Assembly (NCBI RefSeq): GCF_042453785.1
Contig: NC_091673.1
Coordinates: 11,689,501-11,753,500 of the forward strand
Direction of reading: 5' to 3'
Length of the DNA stretch: 64,000 nucleotides
Origin: Malus domestica
Lineage: Eukaryota > Streptophyta > Magnoliopsida > Rosales > Rosaceae
Under the pieces are notes generated by a model. The model searched no databases and was not told the DNA's origin. It saw only the letters and a program-made list of their open reading frames with translations. How positions within the stretch are numbered: the stretch's first letter is position 1; each line of letters opens with the position of its first letter. The position numbers were made by a program, and so were the translations under genes. Of the stretch, positions 1-10,290 are shown one piece after another.

Positions 1-270
1 ACCTCAATTTTCAAACACCTCAAATTTAAATAACTTAGTAGACTAATAATATTATTTATTTTATTTTGTAAATAAATCGGTATGACACCCTTCCACTTAA
101 CACTTCAAATATAAGTGATGGGAAACAAAAGCTATGTTCATAGGGTTTCATAAACAAACCATTTAAGCTACACCATAACTCAAATTAACCAACCCAAACA
201 ATTCACACACACAAGAATTAAGGCAGCAAAATTCTTGACACCAAAAGACATCAAATTTTCTTCAATTTAA
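1..270. other. AT-rich 3' flank of the DUF7870 gene
   Basis: AT-rich sequence downstream of the minus-strand gene that ends at 271. It should hold that gene's 3' UTR. I see no coding region or clear repeat in it. Confidence 0.4.
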
Positions 271-1485
271 TCACATGAACCACTGATGCACAGCAACTCC
301 AAGATCCCTCAGCCTCCCATACAAAGCAATGCATTCCCAATAAGCTCTCTTGCTCCCACCATTCCTCCTCCCACTCTGCCACCATCCGTTGCTGCACTCC
401 AAGAACAGCTCGTCCACCAGACAGATTGTCCTCTTCCTCACCATGTCCACCACCACTTCCGCTTCCGCTTTCATCACAACGTAGTCCTCTTCCCTCACAT
501 TGTCTTTCAACCAGTCCGAAACGTCGTTTTCAGGGGTGCTTGAAGCCTCTTCGGGCTCTACCTCGAGGTTGTAGACCTCGAATTCATTGTTCATTTTCGG
601 GTAGTTTTGATCAAACCATTCGATCATGCCGCGGTTTTCCTCGTTTAGGTCTACATTGACAAACACTCGGCGGTTGTAACTGTCGAGGGAATCACCCAAC
701 AACTCGGGGAGGAACTTGATTTTCTTCAAGTATTCATTCGATTTGGCCAAAACGAGCCTCGGCGGTTCCAGCAGCACGTCTTCCAGACCCTCTAACACCG
801 TCTTCTTTTCCTCGGTTTCCAACTGACAAAGCCGCCGGGACGTCACGGGCAAGTCATAAGCCGGACTTATCTTCCTCATTGCCACAAAAGTGGCAGCGTA
901 TCGGCGGAGATACACGATTTTGTAATTGGGTTTTGGCCTAAAGGCGTTCGAAGGGTCGATGCTTATTGGAACGGCAACAATGCCGCCAATCTTCAGAATG
1001 CGATCAGCAAATTTAGCATCGGCCAAGTTGAATGCGAAAACGAAATCCATAGACTCGTCCAAGAACGAGCTTTTCGGCACCGACTCCGAATCCACAACGA
1101 AATCAAATCCATTGAAATCAAAAGGGTGAAGATTTTGAAGCGTACCGGCGTTGCCAGGAGCCACAATGAGAGATGTATCACCCTTTCTGCGCAGGCCTTC
1201 GCCGGCCAAATCACGAAAAAGCAGACCCAACTGCTTGAAATTGAAATTTTCGGATTCGAAATTCAAATCCAATTGGGAAACTTTTAATCCCCTCTGAATT
1301 GTTCCAAAGCAGGGCAGTGAAAGAATAACTAAACCCAGAAAAACGGAGCACCAAATAATCCGCAATGCCTTGGAATCCGGAAGATTGATCACCAAGTAAG
1401 TCCCGGAATCCAATCCCATCTGTCCACCATGAAGGTACTTCACCTTGTTTTGATCCTTGGCTGCAAACCCGTCAGCCAATTCCAT
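271..1485 (-). CDS. DUF7870 / SAM-methyltransferase-like membrane protein
   Basis: One uninterrupted exon encodes about 404 residues. The open frame extends upstream to 1506, but that codon is GTG, so the first ATG at 1485 is taken as the start. A hydrophobic stretch at about residues 40-61 (ALRIIWCSVFLGLVILSLP) looks like a single membrane anchor. It is followed by a region with Rossmann-like strands: SLIVAPGNAGTL, FDFVVDSE, MDFVFAFN and LKIGGIVAVPI. These resemble the plant proteins annotated as S-adenosylmethionine-dependent methyltransferase superfamily or DUF7870. The C-terminal part is acidic and then Cys/Trp-rich (DELFLECSNGWW), typical of the family as I remember it. Enzymatic activity is not established for the family and I see no certain catalytic residue. 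The frame is intact, so the gene is probably functional. No neighbour suggests a pathway. Confidence 0.75.
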   Translation of the reverse strand: MELADGFAAKDQNKVKYLHGGQMGLDSGTYLVINLPDSKALRIIWCSVFLGLVILSLPCFGTIQRGLKVSQLDLNFESENFNFKQLGLLFRDLAGEGLRRKGDTSLIVAPGNAGTLQNLHPFDFNGFDFVVDSESVPKSSFLDESMDFVFAFNLADAKFADRILKIGGIVAVPISIDPSNAFRPKPNYKIVYLRRYAATFVAMRKISPAYDLPVTSRRLCQLETEEKKTVLEGLEDVLLEPPRLVLAKSNEYLKKIKFLPELLGDSLDSYNRRVFVNVDLNEENRGMIEWFDQNYPKMNNEFEVYNLEVEPEEASSTPENDVSDWLKDNVREEDYVVMKAEAEVVVDMVRKRTICLVDELFLECSNGWWQSGRRNGGSKRAYWECIALYGRLRDLGVAVHQWFM

Positions 1486-2700
1486 TGCTCTGTTAATTTT
1501 CAACACTTTTGGTCCAAAAATCCCGCGAAAAGCTCAGCGAAAGCGCGGGATCCGATCAAAGAACAGCTCGAAAAGCCGGTTTGGGGAGTACCCAGATGCG
1601 GAAAAGTTTGAAAGATTGCAAGTTTGCAACGTTTTTCACGAAGGAATAGAAGGCAAAAAAACAACAGCGAAGAACATGATGGGATTTAGCGGGCGCAGAA
1701 CCTGGCGGCGGTGTGATTAGCACCCACGAGAGCCACGAAGGAGTTTTTACACCAGAGAAGTAACAGCTGCCTCATCCTCTCAACCTCCATTGTCGTCGTC
1801 CTCTCTATCATAAACTCACTCTCTCCCCCCTCTGTCTCTCTTCGATTTTTTCACAAACCAGTGCGAGAATGGCGTTTCAGAATCTTACCCAGATGCTATT
1901 TTGCGACGGATCATCATCTGAAAGCCAGCCGTTGTCGACCGGAGCGGCGGATTGCGACGGGAGAGAGCGAGAGAGAGGGAGGCTGGGGGTTTGTGAAGAA
2001 AAAAATGATGGGGTTGGAATTTGGGTGATGGGATTGGAAAAAGCATGGGGATTTATTTATACAGAGAAATGAAAAATTATGGGAGAAATGTGAATTCGCA
2101 TTACCGTTGGAGTTTAAGCAACTTGCTATTTTTGCGATTTCTGTGTTTGGGCCGCGTTCGGCCCACCTAAATGTAGAAAATGGGGGAAGGACATTGGGAT
2201 GGTTGAGGAAGAAGACAAGCTAAATATAGTGTTCTAGGTTGGCATGGTTTGAGTGGATTTGTTTTGTTGTTTAGTTTAAACTCAATTATGCGTTGTTTTG
2301 TGCATTGTGTGTTCCAAGATTGTGTTGCATAGAAGCTGACATTCCAGGTGGGAGTTTGTAGTTAGAAAGTTAGTTCGATCTTGGAGTTGACTCAAGCGGC
2401 GATGGAGGGCGAGTAGTGAGTTAGGATTATGACAGGTCTAAAAACAACAATGAAAAGATGATGGGGTTATCGGGTTCACATGATTCCAACCAAGTTAAGA
2501 AATTTCACCTAATTTTTAGTTTTGCACCCCTAAAGGAATTTAAATAATGTAATGTTGCACTAAGACCAATATAAACGTGTATATGATATGTAAAATACAT
2601 TCAAAATAACATATGAGTCAAGCCATATTTGTCTTAGAGAACATTTGAGTTCTTTTTTAGACTCTTACATACTTTTGTTTAATCACTTCTGTTGTTTTCA
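1486..2700. other. Probable promoter region of the DUF7870 gene; otherwise no gene
   Basis: Upstream of the minus-strand gene. A pyrimidine-rich tract on the plus strand (about 1770-1850) precedes a 67-codon plus-strand frame (1869-2072) of low-complexity Arg/Gly/Glu composition that I do not accept as a gene. Nothing else recognisable up to about 2640. Confidence 0.4.
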
Positions 2701-2790
2701 TTTGATCTATTCAATCCAACAACTAAAAATAAAGAGATGCGTGTGAGGAGTTAAAAATGGTGTGTGAAAATCACCTCTCTTATTTTATCA
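2640..2790. mobile_element. Degenerate MITE, family A
   Basis: The right half contains the family core (ATCTATTCAATCCAACAACT), then a GTGTGAGGAGTTAAAAA segment and a GTGTGTGAAAATCACC end. These match better-preserved family A copies at 4456 and 56172. The left half is poorly preserved, so the boundary is approximate. Confidence 0.4.
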
Positions 2791-3511
2791 AATCCTGACT
2801 TCACACTACACATATTTCAATTCCTTCCAATGTATCAAAACATGAATTTAGTGCAACTATATCAACCACTTTGGTTAAACATTTGAATGTAGTAATACTA
2901 ATATGCTTACGTGCATATTCATAACTTTACTTACGATTTGAAAACATAGCTTCGTTAGTTCTTTCTTTTTCTTTTTCTTTTTTGTTGACAACGGGGCATA
3001 AGTCCGAAAGAAAATGAAATATTACTACTATGGAATTTCTTTTCTTCTCTTTGTTGAAATACTATTATAGAACTTGAATTCCTCGTGGAGGGCAAGACTT
3101 GGGTTTGAGCCTTGGAATTTAGAAATGGGTTTAGGCGTGGCTCGAGGCTCTACAATGCCAGGAAAGTCCGGTCCAATCTTAGTGAAGCATATGAAAATTT
3201 GCAAGGAATTACAGCCCAAGACTAATTTGTAGGTGCTAAAAAGTTTGTTAGAGTGAAATTTCCACTAGAAGTAGATAATTTAACTGACAGAGAAATGAGA
3301 GTTTTGTACTTTAATCTATTCGTACCGACAAAAATCCCGCTCAATAATTATTTATTTTGAGCACGGATTTTTTCTGGTCCAAATTTATCTTATTTTTACC
3401 TTGAATAATTTTTCATAGAGCTGGACATTTTAACCGATAAACTAATGAATGAAGCTGTACTGAAATGACAATAATAAAAATTTTGGCTTGAACAAGCTCG
3501 ATTCTTGTTGT

Positions 3512-3680
3512 CACTTAGTACTACAGTCTAATGGTATTCCTCTTTACTTATAAGTAAGAGGTCTTATGATCAATTTGCGCCAAAGACGAATTTAAACCAC
3601 ATTATGCTTAACCCATTGCGAGGCTTATTCCACTCCCCCAGCCCTTAATATGGATAATATTATTTGTTAAAAAAAAAAGT
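3512..3680 (+). mobile_element. Degenerate SINE-like element
   Basis: It shares the order of motifs with the copy at 52112: TAGTACTACAGTCTAATGG, then TAAGTAAGAGGTCTTATGAT, then AAACCACATTATGC, then CACTCCC. It ends in an A-run. The order and the A-rich tail suggest a tRNA-derived SINE, but the Pol III boxes are eroded here. Confidence 0.5.
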
Positions 3681-3770
3681 TCGATTCTTGATTTTTGCCA
3701 CTTAAAAAGCAAATGTGACCAATTATATGAAGTTAATCTTATCGATGTAACTAGTTTTTCTTATATTGAA

Positions 3771-3905
3771 AGGATAATGTTATTCACACACTTATTTTTA
3801 TTACATACCTTTGTAAACTTTTTGCCGTTGATCTCTTTAATTCATTCGATTCGACGATCGAAAATTAAAAGGCGTGTGAGAAATAAAATAGGTGAGTAAA
3901 TAGTA
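3771..3905. mobile_element. MITE, family A
   Basis: Inverted-repeat element with ends of the ATTCACACACTTATTTTT / AAATAGGTGAGTAAAT type around the family core TTGATCTCTTTAATTCATTCGATTCGACG. The core closely matches the copies at 4456 and 23572. Target duplication not resolved. Confidence 0.6.
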
Positions 3906-3988
3906 CTACCCATATTGATATCTGAATTAGCATCCCCCTATCTCCCCCATTGTCTCACCCTTCCTTCCTCATCTCCATTCTCTCATTC

Positions 3989-4175
3989 GAGAGATTCTTC
4001 AGTGTGAGAAATTTTTAGTTGTAACGGGAACACAAGTGGTATACCACGTGTTTTAATAGGAATTGTGGGAAATTTTATTATTTAAGTTATTAACTTTTTA
4101 ACACACATATCCCACCATTTGTTTAGTGACACGTGGTGTACTACCCCGTGTACCGGTCACATTGAAAAATCTCTC
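3989..4175. mobile_element. MITE, family B
   Basis: Terminal inverted repeat starting GAGAGATTCTTCAGTGTGA and ending TTGAAAAATCTCTC. The whole element matches, in reverse orientation, the element at 38370-38539 over essentially its full length, including the internal TTAATAACTT / AAGTTATTAA segment. Confidence 0.7.
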
Positions 4176-4455
4176 CTTCGGTGTTCCAAGAACATGAAGT
4201 GGTACACCCCTTTTCTCCACTTATATGATAATATGTGATGTACCTTTCGTGTTGCGCGTACAATAAAAAACTTATCCTCCTTCACAGTCTTGCAACTTCC
4301 ATCCACACTCCGATGCAATGCGGTCATTCACTCGATTTTTCTAGTTTTTATTTGATTTGAGTTCGTTGGTGGGTATTTGAACCCAACAAAAAAACGATCA
4401 AATGAGTTTAAGCCCTAAACGAATAGAACCAATGGAAACGTACCTGATTATTTTA

Positions 4456-4603
4456 GGAGTGTGTTATCCACACATCCTGTTTTACTTCTCACACATCATT
4501 TGTTAATTTTTGCCCGTTGATCTTCTTCAATTCATTCAATCCGACGGTTGAAAATTAGAAGGGTGTGTGAGAAGTAAAAATAAGTGTGTGGATATCACAC
4601 CCC
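4456..4603. mobile_element. MITE, family A (well preserved)
   Basis: Ends GGAGTGTGTTATCCACACA and TGTGTGGATATCACACCCC are inverted repeats. Inside, TTACTTCTCACACA pairs with TGTGTGAGAAGTAAAAA around the core TTGATCTTCTTCAATTCATT. The element would fold into one long hairpin. A flanking duplication is not clean here but is at the copy at 56172. Confidence 0.75.
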
Positions 4604-4924
4604 TGATTTTATTCGGTTCAAGATTTTTCAGTTTTAAGGGTGAAACTCATTTCCCAATTGATTTTATAAACCTCAACTTCCTCCACAAATAAGTTTATCT
4701 AGAATTAATACAAATTAGAACATCATATTAAGCCTCGTTTGGTGGGTTGGTATGGTTAGCATAAAACGAGACTTTGAGAAATGGATTGAGATGAGTAAGA
4801 CAATACGATTTTGAGCCTATGCAAAACTTATCTTGTGTTTTTATAAATTTGGAGTGCATATAATTTTGTAAAGTGTTGATAACAACTCCAGAAAATATCC
4901 ATGTTTAAGTTATTATTGTCTTGA

Positions 4925-5035
4925 GCCACATGCACATCTCTTTTCACTTCTCACACACCCTCTGTTAATTTCCGTCATTCGATATTTATTCGATCTGGTA
5001 GCCGGAAATTGAAAGAAGTGTGTGAATAGCATCAC
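4925..5035. mobile_element. MITE, family A (short copy)
   Basis: CTTTTCACTTCTCACACACC on the left pairs with GAAAGAAGTGTGTGAATAGC on the right, with a diverged centre. Same family as 4456 and 23572. Confidence 0.5.
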
Positions 5036-7460
5036 CATTTGGGTAATAGCTCACCTTAATCCTTACTCATGAAGTCAGGATAGGATTAATAGTTGAAATA
5101 AGATTAAAGGGCTATAAAACTTCAAAACCCCTCTCTGGTATGAGCATGAAAACAATTATACTATTCTTTGCTTTTAATATAAGCCTATTAATTAGTTGTA
5201 GTCCTATGGTTTAATAAATATTCTTCGTAAGAAGTCTTAAATTCGACTCTCATAAATAAATAATGAGTAAGTTTTGAAAAAGAGTGATAGCTATGAGTTG
5301 ATTGAAGTCTATCTCTTATAACATTAATTTGTAGCGAAGTAAAAGGTGGGGTATGTGAGAATATTACTGTCGGGAACCCTCCAAAACGTACGTGTCAAAT
5401 TGTGGGAGACTAACTCATGTCCACATTGTACTCAAACAACCTCATTCACACACCTTCGACATATCTTTCTGGAATTTTTTCTGGCACTGATAGATATTTC
5501 AATTTCCTCGTTTCTGATATCGTCGGCACACAGCAAAAAGGTTATGCGACCCCCTCCACTCATTACCACGTTGAAATTGCTCATGTAATAATTCTTTGCA
5601 GGTGCAGTTTTATAGCCCTAGATCAAAAATAATTACACAAGATTCTGTACACATTGCGCAACACGACGAGTTCTCTGACTGTACAAAGCTACAAAACCCT
5701 AGCCAGGTCTGTGAGACAGTTAATTTTGAGATCAATTTCATCTTCTTACTGTCAAACTGGAACCCTAGTTACCAGTGAAATCCCATGTTGAATCCTGCAT
5801 GAGCTATGTAGGTGTGTGTGCTCGCGTGTTATGGAAGCAGTAACACGTGGAAAGGTACTGCATTCTGCAGTTAAGTTACTGGAACTAGGGTTAAAAGGAC
5901 AGAGAAAGCACAATTATAAACGTGAAGACTAATTTCAAAGAACATCTATGATGTTATCTGAAACTGGTAGATCTGCGCAAACATGTATAGCTCAATGTGA
6001 TTGAGGTATTCCTTTTCACATCATCTCTTCTTCTACATAGACTGGCTTTTTTGGTACATCAATTAAAGAAGTTGGTATATGATGGACGAAGAATTTATTT
6101 TTTTAACAGAAAAAAACAATAACATCAGTAAAAGCATTGGAATAATGCCAAAAGCAACAATCTGAACAATTCACTTGCTAATCGAGCGAGTTAAGCAAGG
6201 GAATACACAATTCAAATGCTAATTGTCTACTCCATGCGTGCACCTTCTCACATGCCCTCATGTAGTGACATTTAAGACAAACACGTGAACAAGATGACAT
6301 CAAATATTTGTAGTCGTTGAGCTTCGCACTTGTGTCAACTTGCTTTTATATCATGAAGGAATTGGTTGAGGTTCCACCTTGAAATGATGATTCGTAATGG
6401 GAGGAGTAGTCCAACTCCTTTAAAGCCTATGTAAGGTTCTTTATTAACTTTCTGACGTGGGACAACCTTTCACATCTTACACGTTCTCTCACGTATAGCA
6501 AAACCAGTGTTTTAAAAACCTTGCCCCAAGGCGCACCTAGTCGGCTTTAGAGGTGGGGTGGGAGGAAAAGCGCCTCTGTTTTGTGGGAGTGGGCAAAAAA
6601 CTCGCCTAGCTTTGACGAGGTGCACCTAGGCACCCGAGGCGTGCCTAAGGCATTCATTGAGCATCCTTGTTTTCCTTTTTGAGTTGCCCATATCTGAAAT
6701 TTTCTGATTGCAGACCATTTGTCTTCCCAACGAAGAAGATGAGTGGCGGGGGCTTTTTTTTTCCTTTTTTTATATTTTTTTTCTCTTTAGAGTTTAAAAT
6801 GATCCTACTTTTCTGACATTTATTACGCACTATCTTCTTTTATGTTAAGTTTTATTTTTTATATTATTTTTTTCTCATATGTAAGATAGATAAGCATCTT
6901 TAATTTTTGTTTTTATTTTTTTTAGTATAAAGAAGCATTTTTTTTCTGAATATTTTGCCAGCAGGAAAAAAGATAAACATCTTTTTGTTTTTATTTTTTT
7001 AAAGTTTTATTATTTTCTTAAAAGAAACATTATTTTTTTAAAGCTTTATTATTTTCTTAAAAGAAACATTATTATTCTTATTTCTTTTTTTAAGACTACC
7101 TATCCTATCCAAATATTACCAAAAACTCTATGTATATGCACTTCCTTAAGATTCTAGATGTCTGATTCTACTCTATTTGTTTGATTGTTGATTAATTTGA
7201 TTGCTTGGTTAAACTTGTTTGTGATGCTGTATGTGACTAGTGCACTTTTGAATAACAATGAATATTTATTTTACAAAGTATTATATTTTTTTTATATGTT
7301 ATATATAATCGTATATAGTAAAGGACGTGGACAACACATTATATTGAGTGATGTCGAGCATATGTGCTCATCAAGCTTTATGCATGGGTCAACCTGTTTT
7401 GACACAAAAACGGTGGTTGAGGCTCCCCTCCAAAACTATTATAAGCTTATACAAGGTTCC
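5036..7460. other. Gene-free AT-rich spacer
   Basis: Several short overlapping frames at 5346-5778 have no recognisable product. Around 6515-6660 lies a GC-richer stretch with repeated GGCGCACCTAG-like sequence, probably a transposon scrap. A tandem pair of about 45 bp, based on TTTATTATTTTCTTAAAAGA, lies at 7000-7085. I find no gene. Confidence 0.5.
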
Positions 7461-7462
7461 TT

Positions 7463-7778
7463 TAGGTATCGTTTGGTATGTAGATGAGACGAGACGGAAC
7501 GAAATGGGACGGGACGGGACATGACTGGACGGAACGGAAAGAGAGCAAAGATGCCCTCTGATGGAAACGAGGAAGAAGGAGACATAGATGTTATAATTTT
7601 GTGTTCCACGGATGTGATGTGGAACGAGTCGTTCCAGGGGGTGAGGCGGAACAAAAATTCACCCAAAATTCATCTCGTGGAACAGCCTGTTCCACCAGTT
7701 TTAGGTGCACCAAATATAAGACGAAACGCCTCGTGCCACTTCGTTTCGTCCCGTACCACGTACCAAACGGTACCTTAA
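7463..7778. mobile_element. Non-autonomous TIR element
   Basis: TTTAGGTATCGTTTGGTATG at the left is the inverted complement of the right end GTACCAAACGGTACCTTAA. GGGACGGGACGGGAC-type sequence follows on the left and its complement CGTTTCGTCCCGTACCACG on the right. No transposase. The class is uncertain; hAT- or Harbinger-like MITEs both have similar ends. Confidence 0.6.
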
Positions 7779-7888
7779 GTCATCAACGTTGGATAGCTCT
7801 CAACCTCTTGACACAAACCACGAGGAAAAAGGAGAAAAGACAAAAAAGAAAACAAATTATACAATTGATAGCTAGGGTAGCATAAAAG

Positions 7889-7902
7889 TATATATATATA
7901 AG
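7889..7902 (+). promoter_or_regulatory. TATA box of the HLS1-like gene
   Basis: An uninterrupted TATATATATATA lies about 100 bases upstream of the ATG at 8002. It is well placed to start a transcript with a short leader. Confidence 0.6.
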
Positions 7903-8001
7903 AATGCAACAAGAGGCACTTCATGAAAGATTCATCTACTGAAGATTGATTTCCACTTCACATCTAATAACCAACTTGCTACTTTCAAAGCAAGAAAAAA
8001 C

Positions 8002-9533
8002 ATGGCTGAAATTGCAGATCACACCAAGGTTCTCATAAGGGAATTCAGTGAAGACACAGATATTGAAGTGGTGGGGAAACTAGAGAGGGACTGTGAGCTA
8101 GAGTCTAAAAAGGGGTTCTCCATTTTCACTAGCATGATGGGTGACCCCTTTTGTAGGATTAGGTTCTACCCCCTTCATGTTATGCTGGTAGGTTAATTAG
8201 GGTTTACTATTTTCCCTCTTATATTTTTCCAACACCAAACAGTATGAAAACCTTTTCAATTTTCATATATCACAATCATTAATCCTTTTCTATCTCTCTT
8301 CCAATAAGCATTTGCATGATTTATATATTTCTTGGAGCTAGCTACTTTTTATACAATAGTCCCTTTGTCCCCCAGCCCTCCAAGGGGTTGTTAATGCAAA
8401 TGACCCGTAGCATTGCTACACCGTTAATATGTTTGAAAATTGCCAACAGGTAGCAGAGCTGCTCGAAAACGGGGAACTTGTTGGCGTGGTTCGAGGATGC
8501 ATAAAGCATGTAGGGACTGGTTCCGGGGCAAGATACGTGATAGGTTGCATACTAGGCCTTCGCGTCTCTCCTATACACCGGTATTCTCCACTTTGTTTTT
8601 CGGATAGCATAACAAAAAACTGTTTTACAAATCATCCGTAACTAGACAACTTATAACTATGTATGTTTTCCATTTAGGCGGATGGGAATCGGGTTGAAAC
8701 TCATGAACTCGGTGGAGGAGTGGTTGCTGAGGAAGGGAGCACAGTACACATTCTTGGCAACTGAAGAGAGCAACACCGCGTCCACCAATCTATTCACTTA
8801 CAAATGCAACTACAGGAAGCTCAGCTCGCTAATCATATTTGTTCAGCCAGTTTGTTCTGCTGTAGAGGATCCGATGCCTCGAGATATAAAAATAGAGAAG
8901 CTACATGTCGACGAGGCAATTTTCTTGTACAAAAGCAGACTAAGGAGCAAAGACATATATCCAACAGATATTGACGTGATCTTGAAGGAAAAGCTCAGCC
9001 TCGGCACTTGGGTGTTCTATTTTGAAGAACAAGGCTGGATCAACTTAAACAGTCAGGAAAGTAGTAAGGACACCGCCGGCGAAACTCAAAGCTCTTGGAT
9101 CATCTTTAGCATATGGAATACCTGTGAAGCTTACAAGTCTCATCCACTGAGATCTTTGCATGCTACCCTAAGCCATGCAACGGAGAAAATTTTCTCCTGC
9201 CTAAATCTGCCGGTCAGTGTCTCCATGCAAAGCTCCTTCGGGTTTCTCTTTCTCTACGGGCTTCATGGAGAGGGAGAGAACGTCGGGGAGCTTATGAAAT
9301 CCGTCTGGAACTTCGCCTCTAGGTTGGGACAAACTGTGAAGGACAGCAAACTGATTTTAACTGAGCTGGGGTTATGTGATCCTCTTATAAAGCATGTCCC
9401 TAAGGATTCCGATATGTCATGTATCGAAGATGTCTGGTACGGCAAGAGTTTGATCAACCACGCTGATGACAAAGATGAACTGCTTGTAAAGGGATCACTT
9501 GGGAATGTGTTTGTTGATCCTAGAGAATTCTAG
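8002..9533 (+). CDS. HLS1-like: HOOKLESS1-like GNAT N-acetyltransferase
   Basis: Three exons, 8002-8187, 8450-8580 and 8678-9533, join in phase to give 390 residues; Arabidopsis HLS1 is about 400. The N-terminus (TKVLIREFSEDTDIEVVGKL) begins the GNAT fold. Exon 2 holds GELVGVVRGCIK and LGLRVSPIHR. The exon 2/3 junction restores the acetyl-CoA-binding signature RRMGIGLKLM at about residues 106-115. The long C-terminal half (NTCEAYKSH, FLFLYGLHGEGENVGELMKS) is characteristic of the HLS1 subfamily rather than of generic GNATs. In Arabidopsis, HLS1 acts in the nucleus downstream of ethylene and light to permit differential growth in the apical hook. Whether this copy is the HLS1 orthologue or an HLS1-like paralogue cannot be decided here. 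All splice sites are GT-AG and the frame is intact. Confidence 0.88.
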
Positions 9534-10290
9534 GGTTGATTACTATGCTCTTAGTGCCAATGTTCCAAAAACATCCCCAGCTCTTCAGCATATCAACTTT
9601 GTTGTTGTATTCATCTTTTCTTTTAGTTAGTTGGAACGGCATTAAACAGTGAAGAGAGCCAATATCCTTAGGTTTTTCGGGTTGTAATTTGAGATTTGGA
9701 GTTTCGATTTTAACATTTGCTATTTGAGATTTGGCATCTGCAAGTTTCTGGTTAAATGGTTTGTCGTTTGAGATTTACCAGTTCCAAAACCCTAAGCACA
9801 ATACCCAAACCCCAAACTGAACTCAAACCACAAGATACAAAATCCAGAGCCCGAGCCCAAAACCAGAAACACGGTAACGATTTTCGCACTTCCAGTTTTC
9901 CTTCTTCACTTCTCTTGTTTTTGTCTCTTGATTCTCATTTAATTTATTCCTTCTTAATTTCTTATGACCAAAAACAAGGGTAGAGTGCGGAAGGAGAAAA
10001 AGAGAGTACGAAATCCGATAAAATACGTTTGTCGAGAGTAGACCCTTAGTCTGCATTAAAATCAAAACTCATTGTTCCTTTTCTGCATTCGATTCAGAAT
10101 ATGTTTAGAAGGATTTAACAAGACATTCTTAGGAGAAATACATGCTGCGACTAAATTAGAACCAACAAAACAAAAGGGGAAGCAATTAGGTTGATGCTCC
10201 GTGATTATGTATTTCAACGGGAAACCAAAACCCGGGATATCTCGTAACTCTGCTAACCCATGAAAATGTTCCAATCCTCGTGTGCCAGGC
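9534..10290. other. Spacer between convergent genes
   Basis: It should carry both 3' UTRs of the HLS1-like and ALDH22A1 genes. Around 9675-9790, GAGATTTGG-type phrases recur. No gene seen. Confidence 0.4.

Noticed and set aside
271-659. Plus-strand Pro/His-rich frames across the DUF7870 gene
   Set aside because: Antisense shadows of the intact minus-strand gene.
1869-2072. 67-codon plus-strand frame after a CT-rich tract
   Set aside because: Low-complexity Arg/Glu/Gly content, no recognisable domain, and more likely promoter sequence of the minus-strand gene.
5346-5778. Cluster of overlapping plus-strand frames
   Set aside because: Three frames overlap, none with codon or domain signal; consistent with chance in spacer DNA.
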